From contig JBOGUF010000025.1 in assembly GCA_050696075.1 (NCBI GenBank), positions 1 to 64,000 of the forward strand: a stretch of 64,000 nucleotides of DNA, given 5' to 3'. Every line of letters begins with the position of its first letter. Positions within the stretch are counted from its first letter, which is position 1. The notes under the pieces are model-generated. The model was not told where the DNA came from and did no database searches. It saw only the letters and a list, made by a program, of their open reading frames with translations. The position numbers and the translations under genes were made by a program. The stretch is from JBOGUF01 sp050696075 (GTDB lineage Bacteria; Chloroflexota; Chloroflexia; Thermomicrobiales; UBA6265). Shown in pieces: positions 17,142 to 25,636 of the stretch.

Positions 17142-17161
17142 ATTGTGCCAGAGTGCACAAT
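17142..17161. promoter_or_regulatory. Perfect inverted repeat upstream of alaS
   Basis: ATTGTGC and GCACAAT flank 6 bp (17142-17161), about 75 bp before the alaS start. It could be an operator or a leader hairpin; no regulator can be named. Confidence 0.3.
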
Positions 17162-17357
17162 CTGGCGGCAACCAGCAGCGGGTCAGCAACAGGATTGACG
17201 TGGATTTCCTGGACGAGGAATGGGGGCGCGGCACGCCAGTCGCCCCAGACTAACGACGTGCCGCGCGGTGGGGGAGAACTCCGCGTCCTCCGCGACCACG
17301 ATAGCGCCTGCCGCCCCTCGGCGCTTCTTCAATCTTGCGCGAAATGGCTTCGGGGCC

Positions 17358-17378
17358 GGGCGAGTCACCGACTCGCCC
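17358..17378. terminator. Hairpin downstream of the AraC-type gene
   Basis: GGGCGAGTC and GACTCGCCC pair perfectly around a 3-base loop, 14 bp beyond the stop of the AraC-type gene. There is no T tract. The rest of 17162-17391 holds no gene that I can see. Confidence 0.5.
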
Positions 17379-17391
17379 GCGCGGCCGCGGT

Positions 17392-18177
17392 TCACGCCGC
17401 GGCGCGGAGTTGGTCGAGCATGACCGCGACGGGCGCCATGAGGATCGGCGGGTCGGTCGGCCGTCGTGGCCGCAATGAAACGTCGGGTTCGCCGCGCAGT
17501 CGGCCGTCCTCCATGGTCAGTACCTGCCCGCCCCCGACCCGCACGTCCGCACCCGGCATCAGCCAAGCTACCGGATCCGACGCCGTCGGAATCGCCGCCG
17601 ACAGAATGAAGTACCGCCCATTCGGCACCGGCCCGAAGCGAAAGGGGCCAGGACTGGTCAGGATCGTGCCCGCCACGGGCAAGTGTTGCGGGATGCCCTG
17701 AGGAAAGAGGCCGATGAAGATCAACGAGTCGGCAAGTCCCAGCGCGCTGACCCGGCCGGCAACGGCGCCGCGGGGCGCGACCGTCCGTTCCGGCAGCAGC
17801 TCCTTCACGCTGCGCCGGGAGAAGGTGGCTGCAATTGTCTCCGGCAGACGGCGCAGGTGCGACGGCGAGACGCCGACCGCGTGCGTAAACCGGCTCGTAA
17901 AGGTGCCGAGGCTCGTGTACCCGACCGCGTAGCAGACCTCCGTGATCGGGGCGTCGGTCGTCAACAGTAACCCCTTCGCCCGTTCCATGCGCAGCGCGGA
18001 GAGGAACGCCCCCGGCGGCACGCCCGTGCAGCCACGAAAGACGCGGCTGAAATGGAACGGGCTCAAGCAGGCGATTTCGGCCATGTCGTCGAGGGATAGC
18101 TCGCACCCGTCAGGTCCGCGCATTGCTGCCAGCGCCCGCTCGACCGCCGCACGATGCGCCGCCTCGGTTTCGGTCAT
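17392..18177 (-). CDS. AraC-family regulator with N-terminal DNA-binding domain
   Basis: 261 aa. The double helix-turn-helix sits at the N-terminus (residues about 10-110: LDDMAEIACLSPFHFSRVFR and ITEVCYAVGYTSLGTFTSRF), the reverse of the classical AraC order. The C-terminal half is a beta-rich domain of about 130 residues, probably an effector pocket; ligand unknown. It follows the transhydrogenase gene on the same strand, separated only by the 7-bp tandem array, so the two are probably co-transcribed and it may regulate that gene. Confidence 0.85.
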   Translation of the reverse strand: MTETEAAHRAAVERALAAMRGPDGCELSLDDMAEIACLSPFHFSRVFRGCTGVPPGAFLSALRMERAKGLLLTTDAPITEVCYAVGYTSLGTFTSRFTHAVGVSPSHLRRLPETIAATFSRRSVKELLPERTVAPRGAVAGRVSALGLADSLIFIGLFPQGIPQHLPVAGTILTSPGPFRFGPVPNGRYFILSAAIPTASDPVAWLMPGADVRVGGGQVLTMEDGRLRGEPDVSLRPRRPTDPPILMAPVAVMLDQLRAAA

Positions 18178-18183
18178 ACTCGT

Positions 18184-18265
18184 CTAGCTCCTAGCTCCTA
18201 GCTCCTAGCTCCTAGCTCCTAGCTCCTAGCTCCTAGCTCCTAGCTCCTAGCTCCTAGCTCCTAGC
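18184..18265. repeat. Tandem heptanucleotide array (CTAGCTC), about 11.7 copies
   Basis: Eleven exact CTAGCTC units (18184-18260) plus five bases of a twelfth. It fills the gap between the transhydrogenase stop and the AraC-type start. On the coding strand it reads GAGCTAG repeated, so every unit offers an AGGAG-like sequence, the last one about a dozen bases before the ATG of the AraC-type gene. Exact arrays like this are prone to length change. Confidence 0.95.
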
Positions 18266-18267
18266 CT

Positions 18268-19545
18268 CTACCAGTACCGCATGGCGTCGAGAAAGATGCC
18301 TCGCAGGTCGTCGGCCGTGGCGGGGCGAGGTGAGAGTTTGGTGACTCGATGTTGCGGCAACGTGCCTTCGACCAGGGCGTCGACGTCGGCCGCGCCGAAC
18401 CCGACCGCGCTCAGGCCATTTGGCATACCGGTGCGCTTCATGACGTCGATCACGGCGTGTGCCAGCACCGCCCCGGCGTCCTCTGGGCCGGTATTGCGCA
18501 CATCGGCGCCCATCAGCCGGGCCGCCGCCAGGTGCCGGTCCGGTCCCGCCGGGGCGGTAAAGCGGAAGACGGCGGGGGCGTTCAGGATCACCGACATCCC
18601 GTGCGGGATGATGGCGTGATCGGTTGGGTAGCCGTCCGGCTGGAAGTTCCGCACCATGCCCGAGACAGGGTAAGACATCCCATGCGGCAGATGGACGCCG
18701 GCATTACCGAAACCGATGCCGGCGTAGGCTGCCGCCAGCATCATCTGCCCCCGCGCTTCGTCGTCGTTTGGATCGTCGATGGCGCGCGGCAGGTAAGTCG
18801 ACATCAACTCGATCGCCTTGCTTGCCCAGATGTCGCTGATCGGGTTCGCGCCCTGGTAGGCGGGACGCAGCGTTGGCCTCTCCGGCGCCGGTCGCTGGTC
18901 AAACGGCATCGCGGTGTACGACTCGAGGGCGTGGCTGAGCACGTCGAGTCCCGAGCAGGCCGCGACCATACGCGGCATCGTTCGCGTGTTCTCGGGGTCG
19001 ATGAGGCCGAGGCTTGGCCGCAGTCCCCGGTGAGCGATGCCCGTTTTGGCGTGCATCGCCTCGAAGTCGAAGATCGCCACGCCCGTCGTCTCGCTGCCGG
19101 TCCCAGCCGTCGTCGGGATCGCGATCAGCGGCTTGAGACGCCCCGGCACAGGCCGTCCCTCGCCGATCGGCGGGTTGACGTAGGCCAACAAATCCGCCGG
19201 GTAGGTGGCGTAGAGGTTCGCCGCCTTCGCCGTGTCGATCGTCGAACCGCCGCCCACCGCCACGAATCCGTCAAATCCGCCATCCATTGCGACCGCGATC
19301 GCCTCTTTGAATGAGGCGTCGGTCGGCTCGACCCGCACCCCGTCGAAGCGGACCGCGTCGATTCCCTCCTGCCGCAGCGCCTGCAGCGTCGTCGCGACAG
19401 CCGCCCCGCGCGCAAGCTGGGGATCGGTCAGCACTAGCACCCGGGTTGCCCCGAGTCCCCGCATGTCGTGCCCAACCTCTCGCGTCACCCCAGGGCCAAA
19501 CTTGATCGCGGAGCTATCCATTGTGAACGCGGTCTCGAACAGCAT
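18268..19545 (-). CDS. Hydroxyacid-oxoacid transhydrogenase-like iron-type alcohol dehydrogenase
   Basis: 425 aa, group III (iron-containing) alcohol dehydrogenase fold. It is closest in pattern to ADHFE1-type hydroxyacid-oxoacid transhydrogenase: VRVEPTDASFKEAIAVA, VGGGSTIDTAKAANLYATYP, PTTAGTGSETTGVAIFDFE, GFGNAGVHLPHGMSYPVSG and IIPHGMSVILNAP. That enzyme moves hydride between 4-hydroxybutyrate and 2-oxoglutarate without free NAD; activity here is inferred. ATG 19545 has GAGGTG upstream. The His residues of HALES, HLPHG and IPHG would bind the metal. Confidence 0.82.
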   Translation of the reverse strand: MLFETAFTMDSSAIKFGPGVTREVGHDMRGLGATRVLVLTDPQLARGAAVATTLQALRQEGIDAVRFDGVRVEPTDASFKEAIAVAMDGGFDGFVAVGGGSTIDTAKAANLYATYPADLLAYVNPPIGEGRPVPGRLKPLIAIPTTAGTGSETTGVAIFDFEAMHAKTGIAHRGLRPSLGLIDPENTRTMPRMVAACSGLDVLSHALESYTAMPFDQRPAPERPTLRPAYQGANPISDIWASKAIELMSTYLPRAIDDPNDDEARGQMMLAAAYAGIGFGNAGVHLPHGMSYPVSGMVRNFQPDGYPTDHAIIPHGMSVILNAPAVFRFTAPAGPDRHLAAARLMGADVRNTGPEDAGAVLAHAVIDVMKRTGMPNGLSAVGFGAADVDALVEGTLPQHRVTKLSPRPATADDLRGIFLDAMRYW

Positions 19546-19594
19546 CGGCACACCTCGCGGCTCGCAATAGATAGAACATTTGCGCCATACGTAC

Positions 19595-19600
19595 AGTATA
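19595..19600 (-). promoter_or_regulatory. Possible -10 box (TATACT) of the transhydrogenase gene
   Basis: TATACT on the minus strand lies about 50 bp before the start codon. A TGGACA sequence stands 19 bp further upstream as a poor -35. Next to it is the near-palindrome TACGTACAGTA, a possible operator. Tentative. Confidence 0.3.
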
Positions 19601-19647
19601 TCTCCCCGCCGCCTTGTGCTGTCCAGCGGTCCAAACGGATAGCACTG

Positions 19648-19740
19648 AAGGAGATTTTCGTCTCGATCTCGGCCCAGGCGATGTGGGCCTACGAGAACGG
19701 CGAGGTCGTGACGTTCAGCTACGTCAGTACTGGTCGCCCG
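19648..19740 (+). pseudogene. Fragment of an L,D-transpeptidase (YkuD) gene
   Basis: One frame encodes KEIFVSISAQAMWAYENGEV followed by VTFSYVSTGRP, the first strands of a YkuD domain (pattern V.L..Q.LYAYE.G....VSTG.P). After that the frame loses the family pattern, and the catalytic His and Cys region is absent. No start with a ribosome-binding site is present. It is probably a decayed remnant. Confidence 0.5.
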
Positions 19741-19843
19741 GTCTCGATTGTTGGCTACCGGCGTGGAGAACGAGTCTGGAACTTGTACCGGCGGAGACGA
19801 GTTGGGTCCGGTACGAGCGGCGGGGTAGCCGAGGCTGATTGGC

Positions 19844-20833
19844 CTACGGTAGCTTGACGCGACGGCTGCCGACGTCGAGGTCAGCGTCGTAGACCGGCGA
19901 GTCCTCGGCGACCAACGCCAAACCGTCTTTGGACAAGCCTTCGACGACCGAATTGAGCCACGGCAGGTGTTCCTCGGAGAAGTCGTCGCGAACATAAGGG
20001 CCGAGCGTGCGTAGTGGAACCGGGTCGTCGAGCGCGTGGTCCCGCAACGCCGCGATGACGCGGCCCCGATAGAAGCGATTCGAGCCGTCATACGGCGCTT
20101 CGCGCTTCAGCCGGACGCCCTTCGGCAGTTCGGCGAGCGCGGTCTGGATTGCCGGAAAGGCGGCGCAGTCGACTTGGAGCGGGCAGATGACGCAGGCGGG
20201 CTTGCGGGCCGTGCATTGCAGCGCGCCGAACTCGATGAGCGCTTGCCCCCACTCCCAGCCGTTGCTAGGTGGGACGACCGCGTCCGCAATGGCGGCGATT
20301 TGCGCTTCGTTGGCTGCCGGCGTCGGTACGTCCACGCCAAAAAAGACGCGGTGCAAGACGCGGCGAATGTTCGTGTCGACGAAGCCGACGTCGTGCTCGA
20401 AGGCGAAACAGGCGACCGCGCCGGCCGTGTACGGTCCGATGCCCGGCAACGTCTTGAGTTCCTCAATCGTCGATGGAAAGACGCCGCCGAGATGATCGAC
20501 GACGTACTTGGCGGTCCGTTGCAGATTGACCGCACGTCGGTTGTAGCCGAGACCCGCCCAGGCACGGATGACCTCAGCGGTTGGTGCGGCGGCCAGGGCT
20601 TCGACCGTCGGAAAGCGCTCGAGGAACGCATGGTAATAGGGAGTCACGCGGTCGACCTGCGTCTGCTGAAGCATGATCTCCGAGACGAGGACACGGTAGG
20701 GATCGCGCGTGTGGCGCCAGGGCAGATCGCGACGGTTTGCCCGAAACCAGGCGAGCAGCCGCTCGCGCACCGGCGGGATGGACTCGTTGACACTCGGCGG
20801 AATCGGTACAGGTTCGGCGCGACGACGGTTCAT
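19844..20833 (-). CDS. mutY: A/G-specific adenine glycosylase
   Basis: 329 aa. It removes adenine mispaired with 8-oxoguanine. Catalytic Glu52 (SEIMLQQTQV), helix-hairpin-helix LPGIGPYTAGAV, catalytic Asp153 (FVDTNIRRV), and a complete 4Fe-4S cluster set C207-x6-C214-x2-C217-x5-C223. The last 100 residues do not look like the usual NUDIX-type MutY domain but like a short helical tail, so 8-oxoG recognition may differ. ATG 20833. It lies 52 bp after the DsbA-like gene. Confidence 0.9.
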   Translation of the reverse strand: MNRRRAEPVPIPPSVNESIPPVRERLLAWFRANRRDLPWRHTRDPYRVLVSEIMLQQTQVDRVTPYYHAFLERFPTVEALAAAPTAEVIRAWAGLGYNRRAVNLQRTAKYVVDHLGGVFPSTIEELKTLPGIGPYTAGAVACFAFEHDVGFVDTNIRRVLHRVFFGVDVPTPAANEAQIAAIADAVVPPSNGWEWGQALIEFGALQCTARKPACVICPLQVDCAAFPAIQTALAELPKGVRLKREAPYDGSNRFYRGRVIAALRDHALDDPVPLRTLGPYVRDDFSEEHLPWLNSVVEGLSKDGLALVAEDSPVYDADLDVGSRRVKLP

Positions 20834-20885
20834 GCCCGGAGTATAGCCGTCCGAACGGGAGTTCGTCTGTTGGCCGGGGGGGCCG

Positions 20886-21509
20886 TCACGTTCCGGGTTT
20901 CTTCGGGCGTTTGATCTCGGCGATGAAGGGCCGATCGCGCACGGTGCGGACGAACTCTTCAAAGATCGGCAGCGCCTCGTCGGGACCGGCGGCAGGGAGC
21001 ATCTTCAGGTAGGCCGCGCCGCCGTTGGGGAAGACGAAGGTCGGCGTGCCGAAGACGCCGTGTTCCTCCCGGCCGCGGGTGTAGTCGTCGCCGATGCGGG
21101 ACAGGAGCGAGCGGTCGTCGAGGTCACGCTCGAAGTGGGCCATGTCGAGGTCGGCCGCTTCGGCAGCGGCCAGGATAGTCGTTCGCCGGCCGTGGTCGTT
21201 GCCCGCATCGTGTTTGGATTCGAGAAGCGCCAGGTGAAACCGCTCGAATGGCTCCTCGCCTTGGTTCCGCGCGGCAATAGCGCCGTGGAACGCGGCACGG
21301 CCGCGGCTCCGATATGCTGGCGGTTGCTCCCAGAGCTTCCAGTCGGGCCCATCGGGCGAGTTGACTTGTTCAAGCGGGAAGTAGCGCCAGGTAACCCGCA
21401 GGTTTCCGTTCAGTGCCTTCTTGACGTTGCGCAGCCAGACCGCCGCGCCCCAAACGTACGGTCAGCCATAATCGAAGTAGACGTCGAAAACGTATTCCTC
21501 GTTCACCAT
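20886..21509 (-). CDS. DsbA/FrnE-like thiol oxidoreductase with in-frame TGA at the catalytic Cys, candidate selenoprotein
   Basis: One frame of 207 codons runs from ATG 21509 to the stop at 20886, broken only by TGA at codon 16 (21462-21464). The start reads MVNEEYVFDVYFDYG, then TGA, then PYVWGAAVWLRNV. In DsbA-family proteins this position holds the catalytic Cys of a CPYx motif. The rest is intact family sequence: WRYFPLEQVNSPDGPDWKLW, EEPFERFHLALLESKHD, and the cis-Pro loop GVFGTPTFVFPNG. A hairpin like a bacterial SECIS follows the TGA. I read the TGA as possible selenocysteine; a nonsense mutation or base error is the alternative. If TGA stops translation, the gene is dead. It lies in the ABC-F - coaE - mutY gene run. 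Confidence 0.65.
21429..21448 (-). promoter_or_regulatory. SECIS-like hairpin after the in-frame TGA
   Basis: On the mRNA the arms GCGCGGC and GCUGCGC form 7 pairs (one G-U) around the six-base loop GGUCUG. The loop begins 20 nt after the TGA. An outer stem, ACGUU with AACGU, closes below a short bulge. Loop sequence GGUCU and spacing resemble the Escherichia coli fdhF element. Hairpins are common in GC-rich coding DNA, so this is supporting evidence only. Confidence 0.5.
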
Positions 21510-21570
21510 TGACCCTTTCCACGACGAGTCGAGTGCCGGAGGCGATAGGTACCCGGTCCGCGTCGCCTTG

Positions 21571-22197
21571 TCAATGGCCCGACGCGAAGGGCAGCACTCG
21601 CCAGGCCCGCTTGACCTGATCCCGCGTCTCGTTCTTCGATCCGCGGTTATCGATGACGAGATCGGCCCGGTCGATCTTGGCGCCGATCGGCGGCTGCGCC
21701 GCAATGCGGCGCTCGGCCTCCTCGCGCGCGAGATGATTCCGGTCAATCAGCCGCTCGATCTGCTGGTTAGGACGGCAGACGACGACCCACACCCGGTCAC
21801 ACGCACGATCCATTCCGCTCTCGATCAGCTTAACCGCATCGACCGCGACCACGGGCGCCGCGCTGCCGGCGACGAGGCGATCGATTTCGGCCACCACGGC
21901 CGGGTGGGTCAGCCGGTCGAGGTCGGCAAGGGACGTCGGATCGTGAAAGACGATGGCGCCCAGCGCTCGCCGGTTGATGCACCGGTCTTCGTCGAGGATG
22001 CGCGCGCCGAAATGCTCGACCAGGGCTTGCCAGAGGGGGAGGTCGGGCTCGATGAGCCGATGGTAGACCGCGTCGGCATCGATCGGCTCCGCGCCAAGCG
22101 CGGCCAGGGTATCGAGCACCAAGCTCTTGCCGCAGGCGATGTTGCCGGTGACGCCGATGACGAAGGGTCGTCGCACGGCCTGGTTGCCGGTCGTCAC
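21571..22197 (-). CDS. coaE: Dephospho-CoA kinase
   Basis: 208 aa. It phosphorylates the 3' hydroxyl of dephospho-CoA, the last step of CoA synthesis. P-loop GVTGNIACGKS, substrate motif EPIDADAVYHRL, and the family segment RLTHPAVVAEIDRLV. The GTG start 22197 overlaps the ABC-F stop by 4 bp (GTGA), so coupling is likely; a longer upstream frame overlaps the ABC-F gene and is not conserved. Confidence 0.93.
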   Translation of the reverse strand: MTTGNQAVRRPFVIGVTGNIACGKSLVLDTLAALGAEPIDADAVYHRLIEPDLPLWQALVEHFGARILDEDRCINRRALGAIVFHDPTSLADLDRLTHPAVVAEIDRLVAGSAAPVVAVDAVKLIESGMDRACDRVWVVVCRPNQQIERLIDRNHLAREEAERRIAAQPPIGAKIDRADLVIDNRGSKNETRDQVKRAWRVLPFASGH

Positions 22198-24137
22198 CGC
22201 GCGATCGTTTCGAGTTGCGCGGTCAACTCTTCCCAACGGGCGTAGGCATCCTCCAACTCGATCTGCAAGCGGTCGTATTCGCCGCCGAGACGGGAGATGG
22301 CGTCGACGTCCTCGTCGATGCTGGCGACCGTCAGCGCGTCGCTGATCTCGTTCAGCTTGCCTTCCAGGCGGGCGATGTCCCGTTCGACCTGGGTGAGCGT
22401 CTTCTGCATCCGGGCATCGTCGGCGCCACGGCGACGCTCTCGACCATCCGGCTTCGGCTGCTCGTCCGGCGACGGCGACGGCTCGGCCACCTTGGGTGAC
22501 GCCTCGGGGCGTCGTCCGAGCTGGCGTTGATAGTCGGTGTAGTTTCCCAGGAACGTTTCGAAGCCGCCGTCGTGGATGGCCCATACCCGGGTGGCGATGC
22601 GGTCGATGAAGTACCGGTCGTGCGAAACGAAGAGAATGGTGCCCTCGAAGGCGGAGAGCATCTCCTCGAGCGCCTCGCGCGCCGAGATGTCGAGGTGGTT
22701 CGTCGGCTCGTCGAGGACGAGAAAGTTGGCGTGCTGCAAGAGGAGGAGAGCGAGCGCTAGGCGCGAGCGCTCGCCACCTGAGAGTCCGTCGACCGGCTTG
22801 TGGACGTCGTCGCCACTGAAGAGGAAGCGGCCGAGGTAGTTCCGCGCGGCTTCCTCGCCCGTCGGTTCGGCGCGCAGGATGGCCGAAAACGGCGTGCCTT
22901 CGTTGCCGAGTTGCTCGTGCGCCTGCGCGTAGTAGCCGAGCTTGACGCTGGTGCCGAGCTGGTAACGGCCCTTGAGCGGGTCGATCTCACCGACCAGCGT
23001 TTTGAGGAGCGTCGTCTTGCCGCTGCCGTTTGGTCCGATGAGCGCGACGCGATCGCCCCGCTCGATCGTCAACTCCGGCGTGCTGATCAACACGGCGTCG
23101 GATCGCTGGCCGTTTGCGGACGAGGCGTCGTACCCCGCCCGCAACAGCGTCGTCGAGAGGACGATGCGTCCGCTGCGGAAGGCGGGCCGCGGGTTGATGT
23201 TGAGTTCTTGGTGCTCTTGCGGACGCTCGATGCGCTCCAATCGTTCGAGCCGCGTTTGGCGTCCACGCGCCTCGCGCGATCGCTGCCCCGCCTTGTACTT
23301 GCGGATGAATTCCTCGGTGCGGGCGATGAACTCTTGCTGTTCGGCGTACTCCTTCATCCGCCGGGTCATGCGTTCTTCGCGCAACCTGAGGTAGCGAGAG
23401 TACGGGGCCGAGTAGTCCTCGAGGCGGCCGAAGCCGACTTCCAGGGTACGGGTCGTGACCCGGTCGAGGAAGTACCGGTCGTGGGACACGATCAGGCAGG
23501 CGCCGCCCCAACCGCGCAGGAAGCCCTCGAGCCATTCGAGCATTTCGAGGTCGAGGTGATTCGTCGGCTCGTCGAGGAGCAGCAGGTCCGGGTCGGCGAG
23601 CAGCGCTTTGGCGAGGGCCACGCGGGTCTTCTGGCCGCCACTGAGCTGGTTGACCGGCTGGTCGAATTGCTCGAACGAAAAGCCGAGTCCGTGCAGGACC
23701 TCGTCGGTGAGGTGCTCGACGTCGTAGCCGCCGTGGGCCTCGAACCGCGTTTGGAGACGGTCGTATTCGTCCATGAGCGGTTCGAATTCGCCGGTGGCCT
23801 CCGCCATCTGGCGCTCGATCTCGCGCATGCGGTCGGCGGCGGCCAGCACCGGGGCGAAAGCAAGTCGGGACTCCTCGCGCACGGTGCGATCGCTGTCGAA
23901 CCGTGCCTCCTGCGGCAAATATGTCACCCGAAGGCCCGCCGACAAGACGAGCGAACCGCCCGACGGATCCTCGATGCCGGCGATGATGCGGAGAATGGTC
24001 GACTTGCCGGCGCCATTGACGCCGACCAGCGCGACGTGTTCTCGGTCGGCGACTTGAAAGGAGACGCCGTCGAAGATCTCTTCGGAGCCATAGGTCTTTG
24101 CCAGGTCGTTGACGGTGAGGAGTGTGGGTGCCGCCAT
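22194..24137 (-). CDS. ABC-F family ATPase (ribosome-associated type)
   Basis: 647 aa with two ABC domains and no membrane segment, the ABC-F plan. Walker A LVGVNGAGKST and LIGPNGSGKTT; signatures LSGGQKTRVALAKALL and LSGGERSRLALALLL; both DEPTNHLD boxes present. A charged linker of about 80 residues and a C-terminal coiled coil of about 80 residues follow the family layout. Relatives bind the ribosomal E site or protect against ribosome-targeting drugs; which subgroup this is cannot be told. First gene of a run with coaE. Confidence 0.92.
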   Translation of the reverse strand: MAAPTLLTVNDLAKTYGSEEIFDGVSFQVADREHVALVGVNGAGKSTILRIIAGIEDPSGGSLVLSAGLRVTYLPQEARFDSDRTVREESRLAFAPVLAAADRMREIERQMAEATGEFEPLMDEYDRLQTRFEAHGGYDVEHLTDEVLHGLGFSFEQFDQPVNQLSGGQKTRVALAKALLADPDLLLLDEPTNHLDLEMLEWLEGFLRGWGGACLIVSHDRYFLDRVTTRTLEVGFGRLEDYSAPYSRYLRLREERMTRRMKEYAEQQEFIARTEEFIRKYKAGQRSREARGRQTRLERLERIERPQEHQELNINPRPAFRSGRIVLSTTLLRAGYDASSANGQRSDAVLISTPELTIERGDRVALIGPNGSGKTTLLKTLVGEIDPLKGRYQLGTSVKLGYYAQAHEQLGNEGTPFSAILRAEPTGEEAARNYLGRFLFSGDDVHKPVDGLSGGERSRLALALLLLQHANFLVLDEPTNHLDISAREALEEMLSAFEGTILFVSHDRYFIDRIATRVWAIHDGGFETFLGNYTDYQRQLGRRPEASPKVAEPSPSPDEQPKPDGRERRRGADDARMQKTLTQVERDIARLEGKLNEISDALTVASIDEDVDAISRLGGEYDRLQIELEDAYARWEELTAQLETIAR

Positions 24138-24331
24138 AGGTCTCTTCCCATTATACGTGTAATCGTTCCGGCCATCTCACGCCGGGCCGACTCGAAAGTA
24201 TAACAACCGGACAGATGTCGCTCGCGCCACACCAATCGCTGCTGCCGACTTGCACGACGGGATGGGTGTACGTACACTTTGCTGCCATTCGTGGTCCACG
24301 TGGACAAGCACCGACAGGATGCCTCGATCCG

Positions 24332-25636
24332 ATGCTCTGGCCAGAGACAACCGAACGGGACACTGGCGGCGCGCTCACGGTTGGCGGCGTCTCGGCCGTT
24401 GAATTGGCCGACCGGTTCGGCACGCCGCTCTATGTGTTCGACCGCGCCACCCTGCTCAGTCGCGCCCGCCGCGTCGTGTCGACCTTTACGGCGGCGTTTC
24501 CCAAGACGCGCATTGTCTATGCCGGGAAGGCCTACCTGTCGCCGGCGATCGTGTCGCTGCTCCATCGGGAAGGACTGGGACTCGACGTCGTCTCGGGCGG
24601 CGAACTCTCTGCCGGATTGAAAGCAGGCATTCCGGCCTCGGAGATGACCTTCCACGGGAACAACAAGGGCGAAATCGAATTGCGCGAGGCGATGCAGGCC
24701 GGCGTCGGGCAGATCGCCGTTGACAACTTCGACGAGCTATCGCTCCTTGATCGTCTCACCGCTGAGCTCGGCATGTCAGCGCGCATCCTGCTTCGCGTCA
24801 ACCCCGGCATCGACGTGCATACGCACGACAAAATCGCGACCGGCGTCGCGGACTCGAAGTTCGGTTTCCCCGTCTGGACGGGCGATGCGGCGCGTGCCGT
24901 CGAGCGCGCATCGTCGATGCCGGGCCTTGAGCTGGCCGGCTACCACGCGCACATCGGCTCGCAGCTCTTCGACGCCCGCGCCTACAAGCTCACGGTGCAG
25001 ACGCTGGTCACGCTGGCAGCAGAGATGCGGGATCGGCACGGCATTTCGCCGGAGATCATTTCACCCGGCGGAGGCTTCGGCATCGCCTACGAGAGGAGCG
25101 ACGAAGAGGCGGCGCTGACGGAGGTCGCCGCGGTCGTCAGCTCGACCCTGCGCCGGGGCTGCGAGGACGCCGGTCTAGCCCTGCCGGAGCTTGTCGTCGA
25201 GCCAGGGCGTTTCATCGTCGGACCCGCCGCGATTGCCCTCTATCGCGTCGGATCACGCAAGGAGATTCCAGGCGTCCGCACCTACGTTTCGGTCGACGGA
25301 GGCATGGCCGACAACATCCGCCCCGCGCTGTACGGAGCGCGGTACGAAGCGGCGCTGGCGAATCGGTCTGGTAACGGCGCGGTGGAGACCGTGACGATCG
25401 CCGGCAAGTATTGCGAATCGGGCGACATCCTGGTCCCGGACGTCGAACTGCCGCCGTTGCGTTCGGGAGATCTCTTGGCGATTCCGGCTGTTGGCGCGTA
25501 CTGCCTGCCGATGGCGAGCAACTACAATCTCGCGCCCCGGCCGGCGGTGGTATTGGTCGAGGACGGTGCGTCGCACCTGATTCGACGACGGGAGACCTTT
25601 GATGATCTCTTCGTGTGCGACGTGCTTCCGGTATGA
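24332..25636 (+). CDS. lysA: Diaminopimelate decarboxylase
   Basis: 434 aa, PLP-dependent alanine-racemase-type barrel. It converts meso-diaminopimelate to lysine. Lys66 in VYAGKAYLSP forms the Schiff base; HIGSQLFD, GGGFGIAYE and the active-site CESGDIL are present. ATG 24332 gives the family N-terminus; the frame extends upstream to 24215 without conserved sequence. The 194 bp between it and the divergent ABC-F gene should hold its promoter. Confidence 0.95.
   Translation: MLWPETTERDTGGALTVGGVSAVELADRFGTPLYVFDRATLLSRARRVVSTFTAAFPKTRIVYAGKAYLSPAIVSLLHREGLGLDVVSGGELSAGLKAGIPASEMTFHGNNKGEIELREAMQAGVGQIAVDNFDELSLLDRLTAELGMSARILLRVNPGIDVHTHDKIATGVADSKFGFPVWTGDAARAVERASSMPGLELAGYHAHIGSQLFDARAYKLTVQTLVTLAAEMRDRHGISPEIISPGGGFGIAYERSDEEAALTEVAAVVSSTLRRGCEDAGLALPELVVEPGRFIVGPAAIALYRVGSRKEIPGVRTYVSVDGGMADNIRPALYGARYEAALANRSGNGAVETVTIAGKYCESGDILVPDVELPPLRSGDLLAIPAVGAYCLPMASNYNLAPRPAVVLVEDGASHLIRRRETFDDLFVCDVLPV

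Noticed and set aside
17069..17180. T-box leader before alaS
   Set aside because: No specifier stem or conserved T-box sequence was seen.
18184..18265. Tandem array as a CRISPR
   Set aside because: Units are 7 bp without spacers and no cas genes are nearby.
22800..24203. 467-codon plus-strand frame opposite the ABC-F gene
   Set aside because: Shadow of a clear ABC-F gene; no ribosome-binding site and no motif.
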